A DNA stretch of 64,000 nt from SG8-41 sp963699525 (lineage in GTDB: Bacteria > Pseudomonadota > Gammaproteobacteria > Burkholderiales > SG8-41). The position numbers were made by a program, and so were the translations under genes. Location of the stretch: NCBI GenBank assembly GCA_963699525.1, contig CAVOUI010000004.1, positions 248,001 through 312,000 of the forward strand. Reading direction: 5' to 3'. Within the stretch, counting starts at the first letter, position 1; each line of letters begins with the position of its first letter. The notes beneath the pieces are model-generated. The model saw only the letters and a program-made list of their open reading frames with translations, searched no databases and had not been told where the DNA came from. Positions 19,032-29,210 of this stretch are shown one piece after another.

Positions 19032-20555
19032 ATGTGCGGGATCGTCGGAGTCGTCGCGAAGAATCCGGTCAACCAGCTGCTCTATGACGGGCTGCTGGTG
19101 CTGCAGCATCGCGGCCAGGACGCGGCCGGCATCGTCACGGCCGAAGGCCCGACCTTCCACATGCACAAGGGGCCGGGGATGGTGCGCGACGTATTCCGGA
19201 CGCGCAATATGCGCATGCTCGCGGGCTTTTCCGGCATCGCGCACACCCGCTACCCGACGGCCGGATCCGCGTGGTCGGGGGCGGAGTCGCAGCCGTTCTA
19301 CGTGAACTCCCCCTTCGGCATCGTGCTCGGCCACAACGGCAACCTCACCAACGCCGAGCAGCTGAAGAACGATCTCTTCCGCCAGGACCTGCGGCACGTC
19401 AATACCAACTCGGACTCTGAGGTGCTGCTCAACGTGCTGGCGCATGAGCTGCAGGAGAACGCGACCAACTACAAGCTCGATCCCGCGACGATCTTCGCCG
19501 CGGTATCGGGCGTCTACCGCCGCTGCCGCGGCGCCTACGCCGTGGTGGCCATGATCGCGGGCTACGGGCTGCTCGCGTTCCGCGATGCCCACGGCATCCG
19601 GCCGCTGGTGTTCGGGCGGTCGGAAAGCCCGCAGGGCACCGAGTACATGGTCGCCTCCGAAAGCGTGGCGCTCGACTCGCTCGGCTTCGAGGTTGTGCGC
19701 GACGTCGCGCCGGGGGAGGCGATCTTCATCGACCCGGACGGCCATTTCCACAGCCGCCAGTGCGCCGCCGAGGTCTCGCTCAATCCCTGCATTTTCGAGT
19801 TCGTGTACCTCGCGCGGCCCGACTCGGTGATCGACGGCATCTCGGTCTACGAGACGCGGCTGCGGATGGGCGAGAGCCTCGCGGAGAAGATCAACCGTCA
19901 CTACCGGCATATCGACATCGACGTCGTGATCCCGATACCGGACTCGAGCCGGCCCTCCGCCATGGAGCTCTCGAAGCGGTTGAACCTCCCGTACCGGGAG
20001 GGCTTCATCAAGAACCGCTACATCGGCCGCACCTTCATCATGCCGGGCCAGTCGATCCGCCAGCGGTCGGTGCGGCAGAAGTTGAACGCCATCGCGATGG
20101 AGTTCCGCGGCAAGAACGTGCTGCTGGTGGACGACTCCATCGTGCGCGGCAACACCAGCCGGGAGATCGTGCAGATGGCGCGCGAAGCGGGCGCGCGCAA
20201 GGTGTTCTTCGCCTCCGCCGCGCCGCCGGTGCGATTCCCCAACGTCTACGGCATCGACATGCCCACGCGCGAGGAGCTGATCGCCTGCGGCCGCAGCGAG
20301 GCCGAGATCGCCCGCGAGATCGGCTGCGACGAGCTGATCTACCAGGACCTTGAGGCGCTGCGCGACGACGTTCGTAGCGTAAATCCCAAGGTCACCAACT
20401 TCGAGGACTCGTGCTTCTCCGGCGTTTACGTCACCGGCGACGTGACGCGCGAGTATCTCGACGGCGTGGAGGCCCAGCGGCGCGACGGCGCGAAGATGGC
20501 GGATATGGAGGCGGCGAGCGCGCAGCTCGACTTGGGGCTCGAGCTCGTCGAGTGA
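19032..20555 (+). CDS. purF: Amidophosphoribosyltransferase
   Basis: PurF makes phosphoribosylamine from PRPP and glutamine, the first committed step of purine synthesis. The start MCGIVGVV exposes Cys2 as the N-terminal nucleophile of the class II glutaminase domain. The C-terminal phosphoribosyltransferase domain has the PRPP loop LLVDDSIVRGNTSREIV. The length of 507 residues is normal and no propeptide precedes the Cys, as in other proteobacterial enzymes. It closes the truA-to-purF block; a promoter and riboswitch for metZ follow. Confidence 0.97.
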   Translation: MCGIVGVVAKNPVNQLLYDGLLVLQHRGQDAAGIVTAEGPTFHMHKGPGMVRDVFRTRNMRMLAGFSGIAHTRYPTAGSAWSGAESQPFYVNSPFGIVLGHNGNLTNAEQLKNDLFRQDLRHVNTNSDSEVLLNVLAHELQENATNYKLDPATIFAAVSGVYRRCRGAYAVVAMIAGYGLLAFRDAHGIRPLVFGRSESPQGTEYMVASESVALDSLGFEVVRDVAPGEAIFIDPDGHFHSRQCAAEVSLNPCIFEFVYLARPDSVIDGISVYETRLRMGESLAEKINRHYRHIDIDVVIPIPDSSRPSAMELSKRLNLPYREGFIKNRYIGRTFIMPGQSIRQRSVRQKLNAIAMEFRGKNVLLVDDSIVRGNTSREIVQMAREAGARKVFFASAAPPVRFPNVYGIDMPTREELIACGRSEAEIAREIGCDELIYQDLEALRDDVRSVNPKVTNFEDSCFSGVYVTGDVTREYLDGVEAQRRDGAKMADMEAASAQLDLGLELVE

Positions 20556-20558
20556 ATC

Positions 20559-20587
20559 TTGACAACCCCCCGATGACGGAGTAATTT
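20559..20587 (+). promoter_or_regulatory. Sigma-70 promoter for the metZ transcript
   Basis: A perfect TTGACA -35 (20559-20564) is followed after 17 bases by TAATTT (20582-20587). The predicted transcription start falls at about 20593-20595, right at the first paired bases of the SAM-II aptamer, so the aptamer would be the 5' end of the mRNA. Confidence 0.65.
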
Positions 20588-20591
20588 CCCG

Positions 20592-20645
20592 TTCGCGCCG
20601 ATTTGAAGTTCAGCTTGCGGGCGCGTTAGAAATGCAGCTAAAGCG
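20592..20645 (+). promoter_or_regulatory. SAM-II (SAM-alpha) riboswitch upstream of metZ
   Basis: The sequence follows the known SAM-II layout. P1 is CGCGC (20594-20598) with GCGCG (20621-20625), and the loop opens GATTT. The pseudoknot strand TTGCG (20615-20619) can pair with TGCAG (20633-20637) inside the conserved AAATGCAGCTAAAG stretch. Compared with the well-studied marine metX aptamer as I remember it, the pseudoknot shows a compensating change that keeps pairing. The class binds S-adenosylmethionine and represses methionine genes, which fits metZ directly downstream. A terminator follows immediately, suggesting control at transcription termination. Confidence 0.8.
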
Positions 20646-20651
20646 ACGGCG

Positions 20652-20688
20652 AAACCCGGTCGGCGCGAGCTGTCCGGGTTTTTTATTT
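20652..20688 (+). terminator. Intrinsic terminator between the SAM-II aptamer and metZ
   Basis: AAACCCGG (20652-20659) pairs perfectly with CCGGGTTT (20674-20681) around a 14-base loop, and the T-run continues to about 20684. It lies 7 bases after the aptamer and 15 bases before the metZ ATG, so it could be the expression platform of the riboswitch. Confidence 0.75.
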
Positions 20689-20702
20689 GATGGAGCAGGA
20701 TC

Positions 20703-21935
20703 ATGAAGAACGGCTTTACCACGACCATACTGCATTCCGATCTGGAAGCGCCGATCGAGCATCATTCGGTGCACAAGCCGATGCACGTCGCGGTGGCGTT
20801 CGGCTATCCCGATGCGCGCGATCTCGCAAAGGTATTCAAGGGCGAGCTCGCGGGCTACGCCTACGGGCGCCAGGGCAACCCGACGACGGCGGCGCTGGAG
20901 TCGAAGGTGAGCAAGATGGAGGACGGCATCGCCAGCGCGTGCTTTTCCACGGGCATGGCCGCGATTGCCGCGACGTTCACTGCGCTCCTGCGCGCCGGCG
21001 ATCACGTCGTGTCGAGCTCGTTTCTGTTCGGCAACACCAACAGCCTGTTCGGAACGTTCAATACCCAGGGCTTCGACATTGGGTTCGTCGACGCGACCCG
21101 CGTGGACGAAGTGGCGCGGGCGATCCGCCCCAACACGCGCCTGGTGTTCGTGGAAACCATCGCCAACCCGCGCACCCAGGTCGCGGACCTCGCGCGCATC
21201 GGCGAGCTCTGCGCGCAGCGGGGGCTGCTCTACGTGGTGGACAACACGATGACGTCTCCTTACCTCTACCGGCCCAAGCGGCATCACGCCGGCCTCGTCA
21301 TCAATTCGCTCACCAAGTACATCGGAGGCCACGGCAACGCGCTCGGCGGCGCGGTGACCGATACCGGCCTCTACGACTGGACGCGGTTTCCGAACATCCA
21401 CGACAGCTACAAGAACCAGAAGCCCGCCCTGTGGGGCATCCAGCAGATCCGCAAGAAGGGCCTGCGCGACGTGGGCGGGACGCTGGCGGCCGAGGCCGCG
21501 CACCGACTTGCGACCGGAGCGGAGACGCTGGCATTGCGGATGGAGCGGTCCGCCGGCAACGCGCTGCAGCTTGCGCGCTTCCTGGCCGGACATCCCAAGG
21601 TCAGGAAGGTCTATTACCCGGGGCTCGAGGATCACCCCCAGCACCGGCTTGCCGGGGAGCTCTTCAGGAACTACGGCGCGCTGATGGCGATCGAGCTGGC
21701 GGACGGGCTCGATTGCTTCGACTTCCTCAATCGGCTGCAGCTGGTGATCTCATCCAGCCACCTCGGGGACAACCGGACGCTCGCGATCCCGATTGCCCAC
21801 ACCATCTACTGGGAGATGGGGCCGGCGCGCCGTGCCGAGATGGGCATCGCGGACTCCCTCATCCGGCTCTCGATCGGCATCGAGGACATCGACGATCTCC
21901 TCGCCGATTTCCGCCAGGCGCTGGATCAGAAATAG
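20703..21935 (+). CDS. metZ: O-succinylhomoserine sulfhydrylase
   Basis: MetZ uses PLP to make homocysteine from O-succinylhomoserine and sulfide, the direct sulfhydrylation route to methionine. The 410-residue protein belongs to the Cys/Met metabolism PLP family: the cofactor lysine is about residue 205 in NSLTKYIGGHGNALGG, with YGRQGNPTT near 56 and SCFSTGMAA-type signatures ahead of it. Family substrate choice (succinyl versus acetyl) is not certain by eye, but the position after purF is the usual metZ site. The leader carries a SAM-II riboswitch. The ribosome site is GGAGCAGG. Confidence 0.92.
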   Translation: MKNGFTTTILHSDLEAPIEHHSVHKPMHVAVAFGYPDARDLAKVFKGELAGYAYGRQGNPTTAALESKVSKMEDGIASACFSTGMAAIAATFTALLRAGDHVVSSSFLFGNTNSLFGTFNTQGFDIGFVDATRVDEVARAIRPNTRLVFVETIANPRTQVADLARIGELCAQRGLLYVVDNTMTSPYLYRPKRHHAGLVINSLTKYIGGHGNALGGAVTDTGLYDWTRFPNIHDSYKNQKPALWGIQQIRKKGLRDVGGTLAAEAAHRLATGAETLALRMERSAGNALQLARFLAGHPKVRKVYYPGLEDHPQHRLAGELFRNYGALMAIELADGLDCFDFLNRLQLVISSSHLGDNRTLAIPIAHTIYWEMGPARRAEMGIADSLIRLSIGIEDIDDLLADFRQALDQK

Positions 21936-21969
21936 CCCTCTCCATCCGGGAGAGGGGAAGGGGTGAGGG
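21936..21969. repeat. REP-like hairpin after metZ
   Basis: CCCTCTCC pairs with GGAGAGGG around a short loop, followed by AAGGGGTGAGGG. This composition is typical of small dispersed palindromic repeats in proteobacteria. It lies between convergent metZ and the DUF3300 gene and could end transcription from both sides, though it lacks a T-run. Only one copy is in the window. Confidence 0.45.
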
Positions 21970-21979
21970 ATCGCCTCCT

Positions 21980-23360
21980 CTAGGACCTGCCGCCGACGCG
22001 TCCCGTGGACATCGCGGGCCAGTGCCCGCCGCCGTACGCACGCGCGACCCCGTTCGGGGTTGGGCCTTCCATGCGCGGCAGGAAGCCCGGGGCGCCAGCC
22101 GGCGTGCGGGGAATCATGCTGCTGGGGTGCGCGGGGGCAGGCATTTGTCCGCGACTCGCGGGCCCCGTGCTCGGCCACGGCGCGGCTCGCCCAGCTCCCT
22201 GTGGGATAGACGGACGCGCCTCGACACGCGCGATGGGTGCCGGAGCGGCCGGACGCGTTACCGGCGCGGCACGGGAGACTGACGGCGCGGGCCGCGGATC
22301 GGGAGAACGAGTTTGCGGGCGCTCGTTTCCTGCGCGACCCCACCCGGCCCAGCGCTCACCCGCTTGCGGCGCGGGACGCGCCGGAATGCTCGGAACGCGG
22401 CTCGGCGCCATGGACTGCGTGCGTGCCGGTGGCGCTGCGCTGCGCGTCTCGGGTGGGCGCTGCGCGGATTCATTGCGGAAAACGGGCCGCGAGCGGTCGT
22501 CGCCGCGCGCCGCCGGGTGCTGGCCGACGGGCTGTTGTGGCACCGCGTGGCGATACGGGACATTGCGTCGATGGACGGGGTCATGCTGCCACTTCACCGG
22601 GTGCGACACCGGCACAACCCGTGCGCGGAAGGGTGAGTTGACGACATTGATCACATTGACCTGGCGGTGATGCCAGTCGGCAGTGGCCGAAGAAGAATCC
22701 CCACGAGAACGCGATCGCGGGACCCCAGTACCAGCCCGGCGCGTATGCGGGCCACGCGTAGTATCCCGGCGGAGGTCCCCAGTAATACGGCGGATAGGCC
22801 GGCCACCACCACCCTCCGTAGACCACGGCCGGGTCGTAGTACGGCACGTAGACCACCTGCTGCTGGGCGGGCTCGATGAGGATATTTCCATCCTGGCGCG
22901 TGACCCGCATCTGCTCGTTCGACCGGAGATTCCCCACGCCCTCCGCCCTCTGCCGCAGGCCCTGTATCGAATCCATCACCTGCGTTTCCTGGGCGAGGAA
23001 CGCCTCGCCCAACCGCTGGGTCCATTCCAGCTGCTCGTCCATCCGCTGCAGAATCTGCGGGAACGCCACCAGCGACTTGACGCTCGCGTCCCAATCCATG
23101 GACTCGACGGCGCGCACCGCATCCTGGCCCTTAAGTTGCGGATTAGCGCGCGACCAGCGCGCCGCCTGGACCACTTCGAGGGGATAGGTCGCTGCCATCA
23201 GGACCTGCGAGAGCAGGGAATCCGGATAGAGCGCAACGGGGGCGAGCATCTGGTCGAGCTCTTCCTGCGTGAAGGCGGGACGCTCGGGCGCAGCTGCCGC
23301 CGGAGCCGTCAGAGACACGGCGAGCAACCCGGCAACCAACGATCTGAGGAACGTATTCAT
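21980..23360 (-). CDS. DUF3300 family exported protein (frameshifted)
   Basis: The protein begins with a signal peptide ending in APAAAAPERP, followed by the DUF3300 domain (QEELDQMLAPVALYPDSLLSQ, then a stretch very rich in Tyr, Trp and Pro near 185-220). At about residue 225 the frame breaks. Removing one C near 22681 gives GFFFGHCDWHHRQVNV, the expected end of the domain, and continues into a long Arg/Pro/Ala-rich tail ending at 21980, for about 459 residues. The function of DUF3300 is unknown; an envelope location is likely. The break is probably a sequence error. The ribosome site lies in a hairpin (see 23371-23394). Confidence 0.75.
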
Positions 23361-23370
23361 GGCAGTGTCC

Positions 23371-23394
23371 TCCTGCTTATTTGAACGCAGGAGA
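23371..23394 (-). promoter_or_regulatory. Hairpin covering the ribosome binding site of the DUF3300 gene
   Basis: Read on the minus strand, CTCCTGC is followed after 10 bases by GCAGGAG, which is part of the GCAGGAGGA ribosome site 7 bases before the ATG. The perfect 7-base stem would hide most of the Shine-Dalgarno sequence, so translation may be conditional. Confidence 0.45.
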
Positions 23395-23482
23395 GGCGCC
23401 GCCGTCCGTTACAAGATGTAAGACTTTGTAAACCGGGAGACGGAAATCGGGCGTTTGCCGCACCGCCCCGAGCCAGACGCGC

Positions 23483-24202
23483 CTAGAGCGGCTCGGCGCG
23501 GCAGCCGCTGCTGTCGCAGTGGAGGTAGCCGCCACGCTGGTACCAGTCGTTCAGCACCCAGCGCTCGCAGCGGTGGCCGTCCAACGTGTGCAGGTGACGC
23601 GCCGGGCGGTGAGTGTGGCCGTGGATCAGCCGCGGGTAGCCATGCTCGCGCAGGACCCGTTCGACCGTCGCCTGCGCCACGTCCATGATCTCCAAGCTCG
23701 TTCCCTGCTTGTGCTTCTCGCTCTCGGAGCGCATGTGGCGCATCTGCGCCCGGCGCAGAGCCAGCGGCAGGCATAGAAACAGGCGCTGGATGACGGGGTT
23801 GCGGGCCCAGGAACGGAACTTCTGGTACTTCACATCGTCCGTGCACAGCGTATCGCCGTGCATGATCAGCGTCTTCGTGCCGTGGAGGTCGATCAGGGTG
23901 GAGTCCGCGATCAGCTCGGCGCCGCAGCGCCGCGCGAACGCCTTTCCCAGCAGCACGTCGCGGTTGCCTTGCATGAGGCGCAGCTTGACGCCCCGGCCGG
24001 AGAGCCGCGACAGCGCATCGGCGACCGAAGCATTGAAGGGTTCGGCAAGATCGTCGTCGCCGACCCAGCAATCAAACAGGTCGCCGAGGATGAAGACCGT
24101 CTCCGCCCGCGCCGCCGTGCCGGCGGCGAATTCGAAGAACACCTGGTTGATGCGTGGCCGCTCGGGAGAAAGATGGAGGTCCGATACGAAGATGCTGTGC
24201 AT
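23483..24202 (-). CDS. lpxH: UDP-2,3-diacylglucosamine diphosphatase
   Basis: LpxH hydrolyses UDP-2,3-diacylglucosamine to lipid X in lipid A synthesis at the inner membrane. The 239-residue calcineurin-like phosphoesterase has the full metal motif set: SDLHLS at the start, GDLFD near 40, GNRD near 79, HGD near 114 and HGHTHRP near 194. Length and motifs match proteobacterial LpxH. It is the last gene of a minus-strand group, starting 1 base after the ppiB stop. Confidence 0.95.
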   Translation of the reverse strand: MHSIFVSDLHLSPERPRINQVFFEFAAGTAARAETVFILGDLFDCWVGDDDLAEPFNASVADALSRLSGRGVKLRLMQGNRDVLLGKAFARRCGAELIADSTLIDLHGTKTLIMHGDTLCTDDVKYQKFRSWARNPVIQRLFLCLPLALRRAQMRHMRSESEKHKQGTSLEIMDVAQATVERVLREHGYPRLIHGHTHRPARHLHTLDGHRCERWVLNDWYQRGGYLHCDSSGCRAEPL

Positions 24203-24697
24203 TTACGGCATTGTCTCGGCACGCTCGATGATCACGTCCTGCACCGGCACGTCCTGGTGCATGCCCTTCGCCCCGGTCTTGACGCCCTTGATCCGGTCCA
24301 CCACGTCGGTACCCTCCACCACACGCCCGAATACGCAGTAGCCCCAGCCCTGCGGGGTCGGCGCGGTGTGATCGAGGAAGGCGTTGTCGGCGACGTTGAT
24401 GAAAAACTGGGCGGTCGCCGAGTGGGGGTCGGAGGTGCGCGCCATTGCGATCGTGTAGGCCGCGTTCTTGAGCTTGTTGTCGGCTTCGTTCCGGATCGGC
24501 GCGCGCGTCGGCTTCTGCTTCATGCCCGGCTCGAAGCCGCCGCCCTGGATCATGAAGCCGTTGATGACGCGGTGGAAGAGGGTGTTTCCGAAATGTCCGC
24601 TCCTCGCGTACTCGAGAAAATTGGCGACGGTCGCGGGCGCGCGCTTCTCGTCGAGCTCGAGCGTGATGGTGCCGTGATTGGTGTGCAGTTTGATCAT
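24203..24697 (-). CDS. ppiB: Cytoplasmic cyclophilin-type peptidyl-prolyl isomerase
   Basis: This 164-residue cyclophilin without a signal peptide starts MIKLHTNHGTITLELDEKRAP. Signature blocks are FHRVINGFMIQGG near 41 (with the catalytic Arg), ATAQFFINVADN near 99 and GYCVFGRVVEG. It should catalyse Xaa-Pro isomerisation in the cytoplasm. It lies between ppiA and lpxH on the minus strand, with near-contiguous genes that suggest one transcript. Confidence 0.95.
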   Translation of the reverse strand: MIKLHTNHGTITLELDEKRAPATVANFLEYARSGHFGNTLFHRVINGFMIQGGGFEPGMKQKPTRAPIRNEADNKLKNAAYTIAMARTSDPHSATAQFFINVADNAFLDHTAPTPQGWGYCVFGRVVEGTDVVDRIKGVKTGAKGMHQDVPVQDVIIERAETMP

Positions 24698-24731
24698 AAT
24701 CGGATGATGACGGGTGGCTCAGGATGGTGGG

Positions 24732-25322
24732 TTACCGCTTTGCTGCCGGTTTTGCTGCGGCCTCGACGATGCGGGCGCTCTCGATGATAACGGGCTTCAC
24801 CGGCACGTCGCGGTGCCCCCCGGGGCCCGTGCCGGTCGGGACTTTCACGATGCGGTTGACCACGTCCATGCCCTTCACCACCTTCCCGAACACGCAGTAG
24901 CCGTAGCCCTCCTGGGTAGGGTAGCGGAAGTTGAGAGACTCGTTGTTCGCCACATTGATGAAGAATTGGGCAGTCGCCGAATGGGGATCGTTGGTGCGTG
25001 CCATCGCAATCGTCCCCACATCGTTTCTGAGTCCGTTGGACGCTTCGTTGCGCACCGGCTTGCGCGTGGGCTTCTCGCTGAAATCCGGGCCGTACCCGCC
25101 GCCCTGGACCATGAACCCGGGAATCACCCGGTGAAAGGCGGTTCCGTCGTAGTGGTGGTCCTTCACGTACTGCAGGAAATTGTCGACCGTGAGCGGCGCC
25201 TTGTCGGGATCGAGCTCGATCACCACCGTGCCCATGCTGGTCTTCAGCTCGACCTGCGGGTTGGCGGCACCCGCGGCAAACGCAGCGAGCAGTGCCGCCG
25301 CGAAAACGAGAGCACGAGTCAC
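24732..25322 (-). CDS. ppiA: Periplasmic cyclophilin-type peptidyl-prolyl isomerase
   Basis: This 196-residue cyclophilin carries a signal peptide (ALVFAAALLAAFAAGAA, cleavage near residue 20), so it acts in the periplasm. The catalytic block is FHRVIPGFMVQGGG, with ATAQFFINVANN and GYCVFGKVVKG. It is clearly paralogous to the cytoplasmic copy immediately downstream, a common tandem in betaproteobacteria. Its start overlaps or abuts the end of the L,D-transpeptidase gene (gap of 4 bases). Confidence 0.95.
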   Translation of the reverse strand: MTRALVFAAALLAAFAAGAANPQVELKTSMGTVVIELDPDKAPLTVDNFLQYVKDHHYDGTAFHRVIPGFMVQGGGYGPDFSEKPTRKPVRNEASNGLRNDVGTIAMARTNDPHSATAQFFINVANNESLNFRYPTQEGYGYCVFGKVVKGMDVVNRIVKVPTGTGPGGHRDVPVKPVIIESARIVEAAAKPAAKR

Positions 25323-25326
25323 GGGT

Positions 25327-26640
25327 TCAGGCCGCGCCTTCTTGCAGGATGCGCCAGACGCCGTCTTCGCGGATCCAGTACTGGCGCTTGCGCATCTGGT
25401 GGACGAGATTGCTGCTCGCGTAATCCTGGTCGAACGTCACCACGGCGAGGTCGTCCCGTCCCGGGTAAAGGAAAATGCTGATCCCCTCGAGCTTGACCCG
25501 GATCCAGGTTTTCCCGGCGTTGACCTTGTGCTTTTGCGCGGACCATCGCGCGAGGTCTTTCCGGCCGGTGGTGAAGCCCGCGGCGTAGTGCGCGAGGTAG
25601 CCGTCCACCTCGCGGTTCTCCCAGTCGCGGCGCCAGCTCTCGACCCGCTGCGCAAGCTCCTTGCGCAGGGCCAGGCCGGCGCCGGGGGTGACCCAGTCGA
25701 CGCCGTTGGCAATGATCACCGGTGTCAGCCCGATCTGTATCTCGCCGGCGAGCGTCGTGAAGTCCTCGTTGGTGAGCGCGATGCAGCCATTGCTGGCAAG
25801 CGGCGGCCGGCTGTAGGTGTCGAACGGCACGCCGTGCAGCCAGATGCCGTGGCCGTTGCGTCCCTCGCGCCGGTCCAACTCGTTGGGATAGTTGATCGGC
25901 AGCGCGCCGACGCCGTACTGCTCGGCGAGCTTGCCGTAGGTGCGGTTCAGCTTGTCTCGCGACAGGCGGCCCGTCACGTGGTAGACCCCGAGCGGCGTCT
26001 TGTTGTCGCCCTGACGCACCTTGTCGATCCCGTTCTTGCCGATGCTGACATAGTAGTCGGTGACGTAGCGCGCCTCGCCGTCGCGGTTCTCGAACACGTA
26101 GAGCGTGGACCGGGCCGTGTCCACGACGAGGACGTTGCGCTGCCCGGGCTCGAGTTGCAGCACGCTGCGCGGCACCAGATTGACCGGCCGTTGGCTCTGG
26201 ATGCGCGCGAGCCGCGCGCGCGCCTCGGCGCGCAGCTCTTCCAGCCGGTCCATGGGCGCTCCCGCGGCATTGCCGACGGTGGTGAGCGGCTGAGCGCGGG
26301 CGAGCAGGAGATCGCCCTTGATGAGATGCGCCAGCCGGAAATTCGGATAGTCCCGGATCGCCTTGTCGATCTCCGAGGCGGCGGCGTCGAGCCGGCGGTT
26401 GCCGACCTCGTGCAGGGTCCTTGAGAGCTGCGCCTCGGGCCCGGCGGTCGGCTGCACGTTGAGCGAAGGAGCCGGGAGCGCGGTTGCCGCGGAGACGGCT
26501 TCCCCCGAGCGTCCGTTCATGACGAACGCGAAGGCGCAGACCGCCGCGAGCAGCAGGGTCGCGGACGCGTAGCGCAGCGCGCGCGAGCCGAGCAGCCTCT
26601 GTGGCGTCAGCTGCCGACGCGTTCCTGTTGGATCAGCCAC
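25327..26640 (-). CDS. L,D-transpeptidase (YkuD) with C-terminal NTF2-like domain
   Basis: The 437-residue protein has an N-terminal membrane anchor (YASATLLLAAVCAFAFV), a helical linker, a YkuD catalytic domain at about 175-310 with HGIWLHGVP and the catalytic Cys in SNGCIALTNED, and a C-terminal NTF2-like domain of about 110 residues (VDGYLAHYAAGF to YWIREDGVWRILQE). YkuD enzymes make 3-3 peptidoglycan crosslinks or attach proteins to the wall. The GTG at 26640 is chosen because GGGAGA lies just ahead and because it precedes the anchor; it overlaps the upstream TPR gene by 34 bases. The NTF2-like domain is shared with that neighbour. Confidence 0.85.
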   Translation of the reverse strand: MADPTGTRRQLTPQRLLGSRALRYASATLLLAAVCAFAFVMNGRSGEAVSAATALPAPSLNVQPTAGPEAQLSRTLHEVGNRRLDAAASEIDKAIRDYPNFRLAHLIKGDLLLARAQPLTTVGNAAGAPMDRLEELRAEARARLARIQSQRPVNLVPRSVLQLEPGQRNVLVVDTARSTLYVFENRDGEARYVTDYYVSIGKNGIDKVRQGDNKTPLGVYHVTGRLSRDKLNRTYGKLAEQYGVGALPINYPNELDRREGRNGHGIWLHGVPFDTYSRPPLASNGCIALTNEDFTTLAGEIQIGLTPVIIANGVDWVTPGAGLALRKELAQRVESWRRDWENREVDGYLAHYAAGFTTGRKDLARWSAQKHKVNAGKTWIRVKLEGISIFLYPGRDDLAVVTFDQDYASSNLVHQMRKRQYWIREDGVWRILQEGAA

Positions 26641-27650
26641 TTTTCTCCCGACCGTACCATCACCAGCGTCTTGGTGCTGGAAACGCTTAGGGCATCCGAC
26701 CGATAGTGCTGGCGGAACGTCACCGTCACGCGGCCGCTCTCGCTGAACACGACCTTGGGCGATTCGACGTCCACCTGGATCTTGCGCGGCTTGGCGATGC
26801 GCGCCTTGCGCTGGGCCTCCCAATCGCCGCGGGATTCGCCGTTGGGTGTCTTGAAGTCCGAGGCGTAATGCGCGAAGTAGCCCGGGACATCGTTCTCCGA
26901 CCAGGCCTTTGCCCACTGGTTGACGGCGCTCAGCACCTCGTCCGGATTGGCCGACGGCTTGGCAACCGGCTTGGGCGGCGCGGACTTCGCCGCCGCGGGC
27001 TTGGCGGCTGGTGCGGGCGCCTTGGCCTGCGGCGGCGCGGCCGGTGCCGCGGGTTTCTGAGCGGGCGCCGCGACCGCGAGCTTGACGGATTCCGGCCGGG
27101 CCGCGGCGGGCTTCGCTGCCGGGGCACTCGCGGGGAAGAGCTCCTTGATCAGGTTGAGCTTGGTCTGCAGGGGAGCGTTGCCCTTCTCGAGCTGCAGCGC
27201 CTTGTCGTAGGCCTGGCTCGCCATCTTGGCGTAGATGTCGCCGAGATTCTCGTGCGCGGTGGCGTAGCTTGGATGCGTGCGGATCGCCATCTCGAGCGCG
27301 ACGCGCGCCTGCTCGTACTGGCCGCGCGACGCGTAGAGCACCGCCAGATTGTTGTACGGCTCCGGCAGCTCCGGGTACTCCTGCGTCAGCTCCGTGAACA
27401 CCTTGATTGCGTCATCCGGCTTGCGTTGCTCGGCGAGAATGAGACCCTTGAGAAAGCGCCCCCGCGCGTCCTTGGGATTGGCCTTGAGATGCGTGTCGAC
27501 CCGCTCGAGCGCGCGGTCGAACTGGCCCTGCTTGAACAGCTGATTGGCTTCCTTCAGCGCATCGCCTTGCGCCGCCGCCGGAACGGTGGCGAGCAGCGCG
27601 GCGGTGATGCCTCCAACAAGCGCAACCGAGCGCAGGGCGGGGAGGAGCAT
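26607..27650 (-). CDS. Periplasmic TPR protein with C-terminal NTF2-like domain
   Basis: The 347-residue protein has a signal peptide (cleavage near AAAQG, residue 28), three to four tetratricopeptide repeats at about 30-150 (for example YNNLAVLYASRGQYEQARVA), a Pro/Ala/Lys linker at 175-235 and an NTF2-like domain at about 240-347 (VPGYFAHYASDF to KWLIQQE). The last domain matches that of the downstream L,D-transpeptidase, suggesting a shared partner or ligand in the periplasm. It heads the minus-strand group TPR - L,D-transpeptidase - ppiA - ppiB - lpxH. The precise function is not known. Confidence 0.8.
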   Translation of the reverse strand: MLLPALRSVALVGGITAALLATVPAAAQGDALKEANQLFKQGQFDRALERVDTHLKANPKDARGRFLKGLILAEQRKPDDAIKVFTELTQEYPELPEPYNNLAVLYASRGQYEQARVALEMAIRTHPSYATAHENLGDIYAKMASQAYDKALQLEKGNAPLQTKLNLIKELFPASAPAAKPAAARPESVKLAVAAPAQKPAAPAAPPQAKAPAPAAKPAAAKSAPPKPVAKPSANPDEVLSAVNQWAKAWSENDVPGYFAHYASDFKTPNGESRGDWEAQRKARIAKPRKIQVDVESPKVVFSESGRVTVTFRQHYRSDALSVSSTKTLVMVRSGEKWLIQQERVGS

Positions 27651-27838
27651 CGTGCTATACTTTCCCGAGAATTTCAGTGGGTTAGCAATAGAATCCTAGA
27701 AATTTTACCAAGAACCCCGGGCAAATAAAACTGCGCAATTTCACGTTTCCGCCGCCATCCATGTGCCGTCGCGGCGGGTGACCTCCGGTGCGGGGGAGGG
27801 CGGCCGGACGGCAGCCCGGGCGCGCGACGGGCTACGCC

Positions 27839-29210
<1,372 letters not shown>

